Below are positions 8,339 through 16,323 of a DNA stretch of 32,373 nt, in pieces. Where the stretch lies: positions 1-32,373 of the forward strand of contig JARCMD010000196.1 of NCBI GenBank assembly GCA_030248885.1, given 5' to 3'. This stretch comes from Leptolyngbyaceae cyanobacterium MP9P1.79. Its GTDB lineage: Bacteria; Cyanobacteriota; Cyanobacteriia; JARCMD01. The notes below the pieces were generated by a model. That model saw only the letters and a program-made list of their open reading frames with translations, had not been told where the DNA came from and did no database searches. Position 1 is the stretch's first letter, and each line of letters starts with the position of its first letter. The position numbers and the translations under genes were made by a program.

Positions 8339-10120
8339 CTGCTTGGGCTTGTAGGTGGATGCTACGTGTAGTTCTTTCAATTGCTTGTCATCGACTTTAG
8401 ATGGGGCATTGGTGAGCAGGCATCCGGCTTGTTGGGTTTTCGGGAAGGCGATCGCATCTCGAATCGATTCTTCTCCAGCCAGCAACATCACTAAGCGGTC
8501 TAACCCAAAGGCCAGTCCGCCGTGGGGTGGAGTGCCATATTCAAAGGCTTCCAGCAAAAATCCAAACTTGTTATGGGCTTCTTCTGAAGACAGCCCAATT
8601 AACTCGAAGACCTGGGATTGCAAATCGGGTTGATAAATCCGCAAACTCCCGCCGCCGACTTCAAACCCGTTGTAAACCAGGTCGTAGGCTTGGGCCCGGG
8701 CAGTTTTCAAGTCAGTGTCGGCGCTATGGGGGGCGGTGAAGGGATGGTGCAGGGCTTCTAGGCGTTTTTCCTCGGCATTCCACTCAAACATCGGGAAGTC
8801 CACTACCCAGAGCAGATTAGTTTGAGTTGCGTCAATTAAGCCCAATTCTCGTCCGATCGCCTGTCGCAAGCGATCGAGCGTCTTGTTCACCGTTCCTGTA
8901 TCCCCGGCTCCGAACAGTAGCAAATGTCCAGGAGTTGCCCCGGTGCGGGTGAGGAGTTCTTGTTTTTGGGCTTCTGTCAGGTTATTTTTGATGGCCCCGA
9001 TCGTGTCAATCTCGCCATCGTCCCGGACTCGGATATAGGCCAATCCCTTGGCTCCCGCATTCGTAGCCTCTTGGAACAGGTCACCACCGGGTTTAATTCG
9101 CACATTTGAGATTGCGTCATTGCCGCCAGGAATGGGCAAAATTTTGACAATGCCGCCCGTGGCTACTGCATCGGCAAAGACCTTGAAGCCAGAGTCTTGG
9201 ACTAAATCTGAGACATCTACTAATTCCAGACCAAACCGGGTGTCGGGCTTATCGCAGCCGTAGCGGTTCATGGCTTCGGCGTAGGTCAGGCGGGGGAAGG
9301 GACGGGGTAGATCGATCGCCTTCACTGTTTTAAAGATGTGACAGACTAATCCCTCGCTGAGGTCAATAATTTCTTCCTGGGATAGGAAGCTCATTTCCAT
9401 GTCCAGTTGGGTAAACTCTGGCTGGCGATCGGCCCGTAGGTCTTCATCTCGGAAGCAGCGGGCAATCTGATAGTAGCGATCGAACCCTGCCACCATCAGC
9501 AATTGCTTAAACAGTTGGGGTGACTGGGGTAGGGCGAACCATTCCCCTGGGTTCACCCGCGATGGCACAAGGTAATCCCTGGCTCCCTCCGGAGTGGAGC
9601 GGGTCAAAATTGGGGTTTCAACTTCGATGAATCCTTCTGTATCTTCCAGGTAGCGCCGGATGGTTTTGATGATCTGGTGACGCAGTTGTAAGTTGCGGCT
9701 CATGCGTTCGCGGCGCAGATCCAAGTAACGATATTTCAGCCGCAGGTCTTCGCGCACTGAGTCTGTATCAGCGCTGGACACCTGGAAGGGTAATTGCTTC
9801 CGTACAGCGTTAAGTAATTCAATTTGGTCAGCATAAATTTCGATTTCGCCTGTGGGCAGACGGGGATTGAGGGAATCATCAGGACGCTGGGTCACGCGCC
9901 CCATAATCTTGACGACGTATTCGTTGCGGAGATCGCCTGCGGCTTCGTAGGAGTGGGGTGTGCGCTCTGGGTCGCTGACAATTTGCACGATGCCAGACCG
10001 ATCGCGCAGATCCAAAAAAATCACACCGCCATGATCCCGGCGACGGTCTACCCAGCCGAATAGGGTAACTGTTTCTCCAATGTGTTCGATTCGGAGTTGA
10101 CCGCAGTAGTAGCTTCGCAT
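8336..10120 (-). CDS. aspS: Aspartyl-tRNA synthetase
   Basis: The product charges tRNA with aspartate using ATP in the cytosol. At 594 residues it is the bacterial type with an N-terminal OB-fold anticodon domain (about 1-110), a class II catalytic core and an inserted GAD domain (about 300-410). Class II motifs are clear: [40 protein letters not shown] and [12 protein letters not shown]. In the anticodon domain the segment reads [16 protein letters not shown]. His30 at this place is typical of non-discriminating enzymes that also charge tRNA-Asn, whereas discriminating bacterial enzymes usually have Leu here. I treat that as an inference. The TAA stop coincides with the end of a family B element. 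No Shine-Dalgarno is evident. Confidence 0.97.
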   Translation of the reverse strand: MRSYYCGQLRIEHIGETVTLFGWVDRRRDHGGVIFLDLRDRSGIVQIVSDPERTPHSYEAAGDLRNEYVVKIMGRVTQRPDDSLNPRLPTGEIEIYADQIELLNAVRKQLPFQVSSADTDSVREDLRLKYRYLDLRRERMSRNLQLRHQIIKTIRRYLEDTEGFIEVETPILTRSTPEGARDYLVPSRVNPGEWFALPQSPQLFKQLLMVAGFDRYYQIARCFRDEDLRADRQPEFTQLDMEMSFLSQEEIIDLSEGLVCHIFKTVKAIDLPRPFPRLTYAEAMNRYGCDKPDTRFGLELVDVSDLVQDSGFKVFADAVATGGIVKILPIPGGNDAISNVRIKPGGDLFQEATNAGAKGLAYIRVRDDGEIDTIGAIKNNLTEAQKQELLTRTGATPGHLLLFGAGDTGTVNKTLDRLRQAIGRELGLIDATQTNLLWVVDFPMFEWNAEEKRLEALHHPFTAPHSADTDLKTARAQAYDLVYNGFEVGGGSLRIYQPDLQSQVFELIGLSSEEAHNKFGFLLEAFEYGTPPHGGLAFGLDRLVMLLAGEESIRDAIAFPKTQQAGCLLTNAPSKVDDKQLKELHVASTYKPKQ

Positions 10121-10461
10121 GGGGCGCTCAGTGAGAGAAGAGTGAACTATTTGTGTCTCCCCATCATACGTTGAGCTAACGTCTTAGATGGCGCATTTTT
10201 TGGATAGCCGTAGTCTGGATGCCATCTTGTTAACCCGCAATGTTCTAAATAGCCCAGGTTTCAAAGGCGACTCGAATCGAGACTCTTTTCACCAACAAGT
10301 TGGGAGAGCTAAGGTTAAGCAGAGGACGATCGCACCTGTCCAACTAAAAATAAATTCCCGGCTTCTTGAAGAAACCGGGAACCTGTAGCAGATTCAATTT
10401 ATTGACAGAAATAAATTTTGGAACGCTTTTGCAACTCTACCTACTGATGCAAATTTACTAA
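10121..10461. other. Intergenic region upstream of aspS
   Basis: This 341-base gap holds the aspS upstream region and, at its far end, a rho-independent terminator for the coiled-coil gene (10345-10382). A 66-codon plus-strand frame (10188-10388) runs through the terminator and has no protein-like features. I see no RNA gene. Confidence 0.5.
10345..10382 (-). terminator. Rho-independent terminator of the coiled-coil gene
   Basis: TTCCCGG (10355-10361) pairs with CCGGGAA (10375-10381). The inner TTCTT/AAGAA extends the stem to about 13 pairs with one mismatch and a tiny loop. Read on the minus strand the hairpin is followed by ATTTATTTTTAG. It lies about 80 bases past the stop codon of the 10462-10863 gene. 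Confidence 0.7.
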
Positions 10462-10863
10462 TTAGCTATGGGGAGGACGGGGAGCAATTAGGACATCCCA
10501 GGCTGCTTTGGCGGCATCGGACAACCGATCGCCCAACTCAGTGAATTCGCGGACGATCGACTCCCAATTTTTCTCGGCTTCTTCCTGAATCAGTTCAATG
10601 GACTTCGCGATGCGGTCTTTGTCAATTAGGTGATTTTGCTCAACCGATTCTCTCGCCTTCCGCACGGCGGTCAAGTAGGCTTCACGGGTTAGGGTGCCCG
10701 CAGACTGAGCTTCAACCTGGGCCCGCATCTTCAGGGCTTCAATCAGAGACTTCGTTTGTTGCTTGATCTCGTCTGTTTCGCCTGCCATTTCTTGTTCTAC
10801 CAAAGCATCGGTCTGGGGGCTAACCTGAACAACGACAGATTCAGCATTCATGGGTTCGGTCAT
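10462..10863 (-). CDS. Predicted helical/coiled-coil protein of unknown function
   Basis: The protein is 133 residues with no signal peptide and no membrane segment. After a short acidic N-terminus it is almost entirely charged helix: ALVEQEMAGETDEIKQQTKS, LIEALKMRAQVEAQSAGTLT, then AYLTAVRKARESVEQNHLID and WESIVREFTELGDRLSDAAK, ending in APRPPHS. An AGGAG ribosome site lies 9 bases before the ATG, and a terminator follows the stop, so it appears to be the last or only gene of its unit. It is preceded on the same strand by the DUF1997 gene, 88 bases upstream. I do not recognise a named family. The composition suggests a cytosolic structural or scaffold-like protein, but no function is supported. 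Confidence 0.8.
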   Translation of the reverse strand: MTEPMNAESVVVQVSPQTDALVEQEMAGETDEIKQQTKSLIEALKMRAQVEAQSAGTLTREAYLTAVRKARESVEQNHLIDKDRIAKSIELIQEEAEKNWESIVREFTELGDRLSDAAKAAWDVLIAPRPPHS

Positions 10864-10951
10864 GGTGCAAGTCTCCTGAGTGCAATGGGAATTGTCTCTA
10901 TTCTTCTAACGTGGTTTGTCTACCAAAGGACTGAAAAAAGACTGCGATCGG

Positions 10952-11527
10952 CTACGTGCTGAGAGTATTGATAGGCATCCCCAAGTTAAAAGCCGAAGCC
11001 GGAGTCTCAGCCGCCCAATGGCGATAATCCAACAATATCTGATGCATCAACCGTTGCTTCATCGTCATCAGAACACTCTTGAGCAAACCGTTTCCAGTCA
11101 TTTCAATCAAGGACTTGGGTGTGAACATGAAAAGCGCTGGCAAATCAACTTGCACCTCTAAGTCTGCGCGACCGTGTAGCTCAGTCACGCCATTTACTTC
11201 GCCAGGAGAGAGAAGTCCAACTAAATTCAGGGCAAAGCCACGGCTCAAATGTTCAATGCCGCGTAGCTCACACTTAACAGACTTGACGTGGACGGTTCCA
11301 TCTGACTCTGCCCACACTTTCAGATCCACCACGGGCTGAATGTTAAGCATCATGAAGGCAAGGGGACGCATTTTTAGACGAAAACAATCTCCCCGCTGCT
11401 CCACCCGATTGGGGTCAAAGAGGGCGCTGACTAATCGATGGGGTTGACGGAGGTAGTGCTGAATGGGAATGGGCTGTTCCGGCACTACAAGGTCAATGGA
11501 TTGGGAGGCAGTGAATCGAGTAAACAT
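10952..11527 (-). CDS. DUF1997 family protein
   Basis: This 191-residue soluble protein matches the DUF1997 pattern found in cyanobacteria and plastids. It opens with FTRFTASQSIDLVVPEQPIP followed by IQHYLRQPHRLVSALFDPNR and a lipid- or START-like alternation of beta strands (CFRLKMRPLAFMMLNIQPVV, DLKVWAES). It continues with VDLPALFMFTPKSLIEMTGN and a C-terminal helix. Function is unknown in the family. The gene lies 88 bases upstream of the coiled-coil gene on the same strand, and the two could be co-transcribed. There is no clear Shine-Dalgarno. Family call is fairly confident from the overall pattern. Confidence 0.82.
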   Translation of the reverse strand: MFTRFTASQSIDLVVPEQPIPIQHYLRQPHRLVSALFDPNRVEQRGDCFRLKMRPLAFMMLNIQPVVDLKVWAESDGTVHVKSVKCELRGIEHLSRGFALNLVGLLSPGEVNGVTELHGRADLEVQVDLPALFMFTPKSLIEMTGNGLLKSVLMTMKQRLMHQILLDYRHWAAETPASAFNLGMPINTLST

Positions 11528-11888
11528 AGCAAGGGAAGTAAAAGGGCTTAGCTATCCAGTCAAGTGAGGGGATTTTATGCAAAAACTCTGAGAAAAATGT
11601 TAGCGCGAGCGGGAAAACGTCCTGAAAAACTGTCCCGTAAATTTACTGAATCAAATTGATCTTAACTTATCGATCTAATGGTCAACCATAACTTTAGATA
11701 TAGGCAACTCGTGCAACTAAAGGTAAGAGTGCCAGGCTACCACTCAATTTCCTATGCTTAAAGAGACAGAAGCGATTGAGATATATTAAGAAATTTCAGA
11801 ATGTTTGAGGAGGGAAATCCTGAAAGACATTAGGACAAGCTTCAGGAAAAACAGATTGTGAAATAATTGTAAAGCAGTATTGCCAAGT
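11528..11888. other. Intergenic region, AT-rich
   Basis: The 361 bases separate the 3' end of the CphA2-like gene from the DUF1997 gene (both minus). Short frames such as those near 11755 and 11802 encode about 10 residues and are not credible. I see no repeat family member, tRNA or clear terminator. The part nearest 11528 should contain the DUF1997 promoter. Confidence 0.4.
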
Positions 11889-13799
11889 TTAGAGAATCTT
11901 CGCAATCTCCTTCAAGTAGACTCGCTTAAATGGCTCCGTAGTACCGAGTTCGTACTGTTCTACCAAACCTTTGGCGCGAACTGAGATGGTGGTGCCATCC
12001 TTCACAACGACGATCGAATCTTCAAAAATATCCCGTGACAGCAAGATCTCAGTTTCCGTAGGATCATCCAGAATCACGATGGTGCTGCCTTTGTAAAACA
12101 TGCCCTCGTCTTCAAAAACCCTTTCTCGATACTCGGCAATCAACAGATTCAACTTGGGATTGCGGAGGAGGTTTTGCACGTTTCTGTTGTAGTCCTGTTG
12201 CAGTACTTTCTCCGATCGGTTGACAAAGACTCCAGCTTGACAGACCGCCCCGATCGTCCAATCAGGATGCCGCACCAAAATTTCATCCACAATTTCTTGT
12301 AATTCTGAAACCGAGATTTGGTTGAAGGTGATGGTAGGAATTCTGGCATCGGCACCCGTGGCAAAAAAGGTGGATAGAATCGAAGCGGGAACGTCTACGC
12401 TCTCACCTACAGCGGGTTTGAGGTGCATGTAAATGCCTGGCGCAGCGTTGATCTCAATAATCCCAAAGTTCCCTTCGTGCCAGGATTTGGAAAGATTACG
12501 GGTAATCACATCAATGCCCAAACAGGTGAGCCGAAAGTGTTGGGCGATGTCTTGAGCCAGGATAATGTTGTCGGGATGGATGGTGCGGGTTGCATCGATG
12601 CTTAAACCGCCAGAGGAGAGATTGGCAATTTTCCGCAAATAGACAATTTTATTCTCCTCTAGGACGCTCTCCAGATTAAATCCTTGTTCAGATAAATACC
12701 GCCGCATGGACTCATCGGTTTTAATTTTGCCTAGGGGCGAAGTGGGTGTGTCTAACCGGGATTTGGTGGCGTTTTCCTGCTCAATCAGTTGGGCGATCGT
12801 TGAGGTGCCATCTCCCACAACAGAGGCAGGGCGGCGCTCTGTAGCCGCGACAAATTTGCCATTGACACAGAGGAGGCGAAAATCGGAACCAGGGATATTT
12901 TGCTCAACAATGATGCGAAGGGGTTGACCGGGGGGAATGGCTTCGACGGCGCGATCGAAGGCAAATTCTACCCCTTGTTCATCCTGGACATTGGCAGTAG
13001 CACCGATGCCTTTGTGCCCCACAACAGGTTTGATGGCAACGGGATAGCCGATTCTTGTCGCTGCACCGATCGCCCCCGCCAACGTGGAGACAATATCGCC
13101 TTTGGGAACATGAAACCCTAATTCGTCCAAGAAGGCTTTGCAGTCGTCTTTGTGAGTGGTGAAGTCGGAGTCTAGGTTGCTGTCGCAATCAAAGGTGGTG
13201 GCGACTCCTCGGACTTGCTTGCGGCCATAGCCATATTGCATCAGCCCTTCATTCCACAGGTAAAAGGTGGGGATCTGCTTGTGACGGGCTGTGAGTAGCA
13301 GGGAATAGACTGTGGGTCCGCCATAGGCAGACTGGCGAAAGATATCTTGCACGTCTCGCAGTTGCCTGTCTAGGGGGAAGTCGGTGCTTTGGGAAATTGC
13401 CTCGAACCAATCCCACACAAGGTAAATGGCGGCTTTCCCGGTGCGGGCGTGGAGGGTTTGAACGGCAATCTTGGTGTACTTAGGGTAAGGTTTTTGGCTC
13501 CAGCGATCGAAGTGCAGATCCATGTCCAGTTTGCTAACTTCTAGTAGGGTTTCGGCAAACAACTGAGCGTAGGAGTCGTAGGTGCGATCGGCTAGGTGGG
13601 GGTAGACAGCGCTCACAGCTTGGTGATAGGTGGCGATCGGCGCCACGTCCTGGTAGTCAGTCGTTGTGAAGTTGAAGACGAGAGCCGCTGTATCTAGATA
13701 GGGATTGGGCCCCGCATAATGCCGGATATTGAAGATGTCCAAGGTATCCGTTTTTCGAGCATTAACTCGGTAGGAATCAACCATTTCGTTGCGACTCAT
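11889..13799 (-). CDS. cphA2: CphA2-like cyanophycin synthetase (degenerate Mur-ligase half)
   Basis: The protein is 636 residues, shorter than the roughly 870-900 of CphA1. Its N-terminal domain and an ATP-grasp domain are intact in outline: QYGYGRKQVRG (188-198) matches the conserved CphA linker motif, GHKGIGAT (261-268) the glycine loop, RKIANLSSGGLSIDATRTIH (389-408) the substrate region, and EINAAPG (449-455) the metal-binding motif. The C-terminal third should be a Mur-ligase module, but the GTNGKTTT P-loop is missing (TFNQISVSELQEI there instead) and the part is truncated. This is the architecture of CphA2, which polymerises beta-aspartyl-arginine dipeptides using one active ATP site. 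A GGGAG ribosome site lies 7 bases before the ATG. A stand-alone CphA-derived ligase with a different substrate remains possible. Confidence 0.85.
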   Translation of the reverse strand: MSRNEMVDSYRVNARKTDTLDIFNIRHYAGPNPYLDTAALVFNFTTTDYQDVAPIATYHQAVSAVYPHLADRTYDSYAQLFAETLLEVSKLDMDLHFDRWSQKPYPKYTKIAVQTLHARTGKAAIYLVWDWFEAISQSTDFPLDRQLRDVQDIFRQSAYGGPTVYSLLLTARHKQIPTFYLWNEGLMQYGYGRKQVRGVATTFDCDSNLDSDFTTHKDDCKAFLDELGFHVPKGDIVSTLAGAIGAATRIGYPVAIKPVVGHKGIGATANVQDEQGVEFAFDRAVEAIPPGQPLRIIVEQNIPGSDFRLLCVNGKFVAATERRPASVVGDGTSTIAQLIEQENATKSRLDTPTSPLGKIKTDESMRRYLSEQGFNLESVLEENKIVYLRKIANLSSGGLSIDATRTIHPDNIILAQDIAQHFRLTCLGIDVITRNLSKSWHEGNFGIIEINAAPGIYMHLKPAVGESVDVPASILSTFFATGADARIPTITFNQISVSELQEIVDEILVRHPDWTIGAVCQAGVFVNRSEKVLQQDYNRNVQNLLRNPKLNLLIAEYRERVFEDEGMFYKGSTIVILDDPTETEILLSRDIFEDSIVVVKDGTTISVRAKGLVEQYELGTTEPFKRVYLKEIAKIL

Positions 13800-13954
13800 G
13801 CAGTTTCTCCCTTGCCAATAGTTGAGGTTATTTGCGATCGGATTGCCATTTGCATCAAACCACGTTTAGGTAATTCTGCTCTCTCCCCCTTATGGTAGTT
13901 ATCTCTTCCGTGTCCGTCAGCTTTAAGCAGGAAATCCGGCGTGAACAAGTTGAA

Positions 13955-14482
13955 TTAGGGGCGATCGTAGACTGGAAAGCTGGAAGTTGCCAGTTCCACC
14001 AGTTTTCCTTGCTCATAGATTTCAAAGGGTTGATGAATCCAGGGATTATCTGGCAAATAGCTGACGTAGTAATCTGGCTTAAATATTGAGCAGGCTTTGT
14101 ACCAAAGCACAGCGGTGCGGACTTCTTCGATGTAGAACCCGTAGCGGCGATCGAGCCACATCAAGGTTTTTTCTAGGGTGACTCCAGAATCCACGAGGTC
14201 ATCTACTAACAGGACATGGCTTCCCAAATTAGGTGTCGTCATCGCTAAATCGTGGGAAAACGTCACCGATCCCCGCGTTTGTCCTCCCTCACCGCCGTAG
14301 GACGCAGCAGCCAAAATTGCCAGAGGTTGCTTGTAAAGTCGCGATAGGATATCTCCAACCCTCAGTCCACCTCTAGACAGACAGACGATTTGATTGAAGT
14401 GCCAGTTGGACTGATGGATCTGGACGGCTAGTTGTTCGATCGTTTGGTGATACTCTGTCCAAGACACATGGAGATCTGGCAT
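13955..14482 (-). CDS. Phosphoribosyltransferase family protein
   Basis: The protein is 175 residues with the type I phosphoribosyltransferase fold. The PRPP-binding loop HVLLVDDLVDSGVT occupies residues 89-102, preceded by QIVCLSRGGLRVGDILSRLY, which supplies the usual pyrophosphate loop. Such small proteins act in purine salvage (hypoxanthine or xanthine types), but the base-specificity hood is not one I can assign. A GAGGC ribosome site is present. The start is divergent from the transporter at 14552, and the 69-base gap must hold both promoters. It ends 155 bases before the CphA2-like gene, on the same strand. Confidence 0.88.
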   Translation of the reverse strand: MPDLHVSWTEYHQTIEQLAVQIHQSNWHFNQIVCLSRGGLRVGDILSRLYKQPLAILAAASYGGEGGQTRGSVTFSHDLAMTTPNLGSHVLLVDDLVDSGVTLEKTLMWLDRRYGFYIEEVRTAVLWYKACSIFKPDYYVSYLPDNPWIHQPFEIYEQGKLVELATSSFPVYDRP

Positions 14483-14551
14483 AGAAGTGCCTCAAGGGTT
14501 TGCAGCCTGGGGAAATGATACAACTAGACCTAACGTTTTGCGGAATGGACT

Positions 14552-15982
14552 ATGACCAATCCCTCTGATTCTCTGGGGACAGTGCCTGAAAAGTTGAGCG
14601 TGAGTACCAAGTTGGCCTATGGAGCCGGAGACTTGGGCCCAGCCATCACAGCTAACATTCAGGCGGTGTTTCTGTTGATTTTTCTGACCAATGTTGCAGG
14701 GTTGGAGCCGGATTTAGCGGGGATCGCTCTGCTCATTGGCAAGGTGTGGGACGCGATCAATGACCCGATCGTGGGCGTGTTGAGCGATCGAACTCGATCG
14801 CGCTGGGGACGGCGGTATCCCTGGATCATTGTGGGAGCGATTCCCTTTGGCATTACCTTCTTTTTACAGTGGGTCGTACCTCGTTTTAGCAGCGATCCGG
14901 TTTTGAACCAATGGAGTTTGTTTTGGTATTACGTCATCATTTCGATTCTGTTCAATACCTTTTATACAGCGGTTAATTTACCCTACACCGCCCTCACACC
15001 TGAGCTAACGCAGGATTACCAGGAACGCACCACGCTTAATAGTTTTCGCTTTTTCTTTTCGATCGGGGGCAGCATTCTCTCCCTGCTGCTAGCCCAAGCG
15101 ATTTTCAAACTGACCCCAGACCCGATTCAACGATACATTTTGTTGGGGGCAAGTTGCGCTGTGATCTCGGTGCTGCCGCTGTTTTGGTGTGTCTGGGGCA
15201 CCTACAAGCGCACGATGGGCGGATCTCAAAATTTGGCAACCGAGGACGACGGCACCTCCCTACCGATGCTGGAACAGTTGCGTGTCATTTTTCAAAATCG
15301 CCCGTTTCTCTACGTCATCGGCATTTATCTTTGCTCGTGGTTGGCGCTGCAAAACACGGTAGCCATTATTCCCTTCTTTGTCAAAAATTGGATGCGGTTG
15401 ACCGACCAGGATTTTATCAACGTGATTTTGGTGGTGCAAGTGACTGCCCTCAGTATGCTCTTTGTGTGGAGTAAAGCCTGTGAACGAGTGGGCAAAAAGG
15501 CTGTCTACTTCATGGGCATGGGGCTGTGGATTATTGCTCAATTTGGCTTGTTTTTCTTGCAGCCAAACCAGGTTGGACTGATGTATTTTCTGGCGGTGCT
15601 GGCGGGTTTTGGGGTGTCTACGGCTTACCTGATCCCATGGTCGATGCTGCCCGATGTGATTGATTTAGATGAACTGAATACGGGGCAACGACGGGAGGGC
15701 ATTTTCTACGCCTTTATGGTGTTGCTCCAGAAAATTGGCTTGGCACTGGGCTTATATCTGGTCACCTTGGCATTGAAATATTCCGGGTTTGTCAAAACTG
15801 TGGCCGGAGAAGCGGCCCCCGATCAGCCCGCCTCGGCCCTGTTGGCTATTCGAGTGGCGATCGGCCCCTTGCCCACGATCGTGCTGATCCTCGGTTTGGT
15901 TTTAGCCTACTTCTACCCCATTACCCGCGAGGTTCATGCAGAGATTTTGCTCAAGCTCCGATCGCGCAAGGAGTCAGTGTAA
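14552..15982 (+). CDS. MFS transporter of the GPH (glycoside-pentoside-hexuronide:cation) type
   Basis: The protein is 476 residues with about 12 hydrophobic segments. It begins KLAYGAGDLGPAITANIQAV and carries the family motif NDPIVGVLSDRTRSRWGRRY in the loop after the second membrane helix. The LPDVIDLDELNTGQRREGIF segment in the later half is also typical of GPH carriers related to melibiose permease. These use Na+ or H+ gradients to move sugars. The substrate is not visible here, although the sucrose genes further along make a sugar plausible. Its nearest neighbours are a divergent phosphoribosyltransferase and a convergent kinase, and neither indicates a substrate. The 3' region is full of family B repeats. 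Confidence 0.9.
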   Translation: MTNPSDSLGTVPEKLSVSTKLAYGAGDLGPAITANIQAVFLLIFLTNVAGLEPDLAGIALLIGKVWDAINDPIVGVLSDRTRSRWGRRYPWIIVGAIPFGITFFLQWVVPRFSSDPVLNQWSLFWYYVIISILFNTFYTAVNLPYTALTPELTQDYQERTTLNSFRFFFSIGGSILSLLLAQAIFKLTPDPIQRYILLGASCAVISVLPLFWCVWGTYKRTMGGSQNLATEDDGTSLPMLEQLRVIFQNRPFLYVIGIYLCSWLALQNTVAIIPFFVKNWMRLTDQDFINVILVVQVTALSMLFVWSKACERVGKKAVYFMGMGLWIIAQFGLFFLQPNQVGLMYFLAVLAGFGVSTAYLIPWSMLPDVIDLDELNTGQRREGIFYAFMVLLQKIGLALGLYLVTLALKYSGFVKTVAGEAAPDQPASALLAIRVAIGPLPTIVLILGLVLAYFYPITREVHAEILLKLRSRKESV

Positions 15983-16044
15983 TTAATGCAGCTTGGTAGA
16001 CGTTTCTGATCAGTTAGGGGGATCGTTTTGAGTTTTGAGTTTTG

Positions 16045-16117
16045 AGGTGATTTCTGGGAAAGAAGACACTGCTGTAGGGGCGTTTGCATGGCGTGTGCTT
16101 TGCACTTAGCCTCCGAC
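16045..16117. repeat. Family B partial unit, variant core
   Basis: It starts AGGTGATTTCTGGGAAAG like a family B terminus and reaches CTGTAGGGGCG, but then carries the variant GCGTGTGCTTTGCACTTAG (16091-16109) rather than the GAAGCATCCGG arm. The same variant, inverted, appears in the composite copy at 23424. Confidence 0.6.
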
Positions 16118-16120
16118 AGA

Positions 16121-16263
16121 TAAGGTGATTTCCAGAAAAGACCATACCAACAAATGTGGAATGTAGGGGCGAAGCATCCGGCAGATAAACCCCTGAATTG
16201 ACAGAAGATCATTGCCCGGATGCTTCGCCCGTGCAGGGGTAAATTTTTCTCAGAAATCTCCTA
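16121..16263. repeat. Family B palindromic element, copy 3 (complete)
   Basis: The element is bounded by TA on both sides. The left end is TAAGGTGATTTCCAGAAAAG and the right end is TTTCTCAGAAATCTCCTA. The internal arms are GGGGCGAAGCATCCGG and CCGGATGCTTCGCCC. At about 143 bases it is one of the best-preserved copies. Confidence 0.8.
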
Positions 16264-16323
16264 AGCCTCTGAATCGACTAGAAGGTCATTGCTTGGAGGC
16301 TTTGCCCTTCCGGTTCTTAGCTA

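Larger units (their letters stand above)
15983..16323. other. Convergent intergenic region filled by family B repeats
   Basis: This gap between the transporter and the sensor kinase holds a GTTTTGA/TTTTGAG micro-tandem (about 16025-16044), a partial family B unit (16045-16117), a full one (16121-16263) and a second partial arm (16264-16320). Both transcripts would have to cross this hairpin block. Confidence 0.7.

Noticed and set aside
10188-10388. 66-codon plus frame upstream of aspS
   Set aside because: Its end is the terminator hairpin of the opposite-strand gene; no ribosome site.
13892-14089. 65-codon plus frame overlapping the phosphoribosyltransferase
   Set aside because: It overlaps a well-supported gene on the other strand and has no recognisable features.
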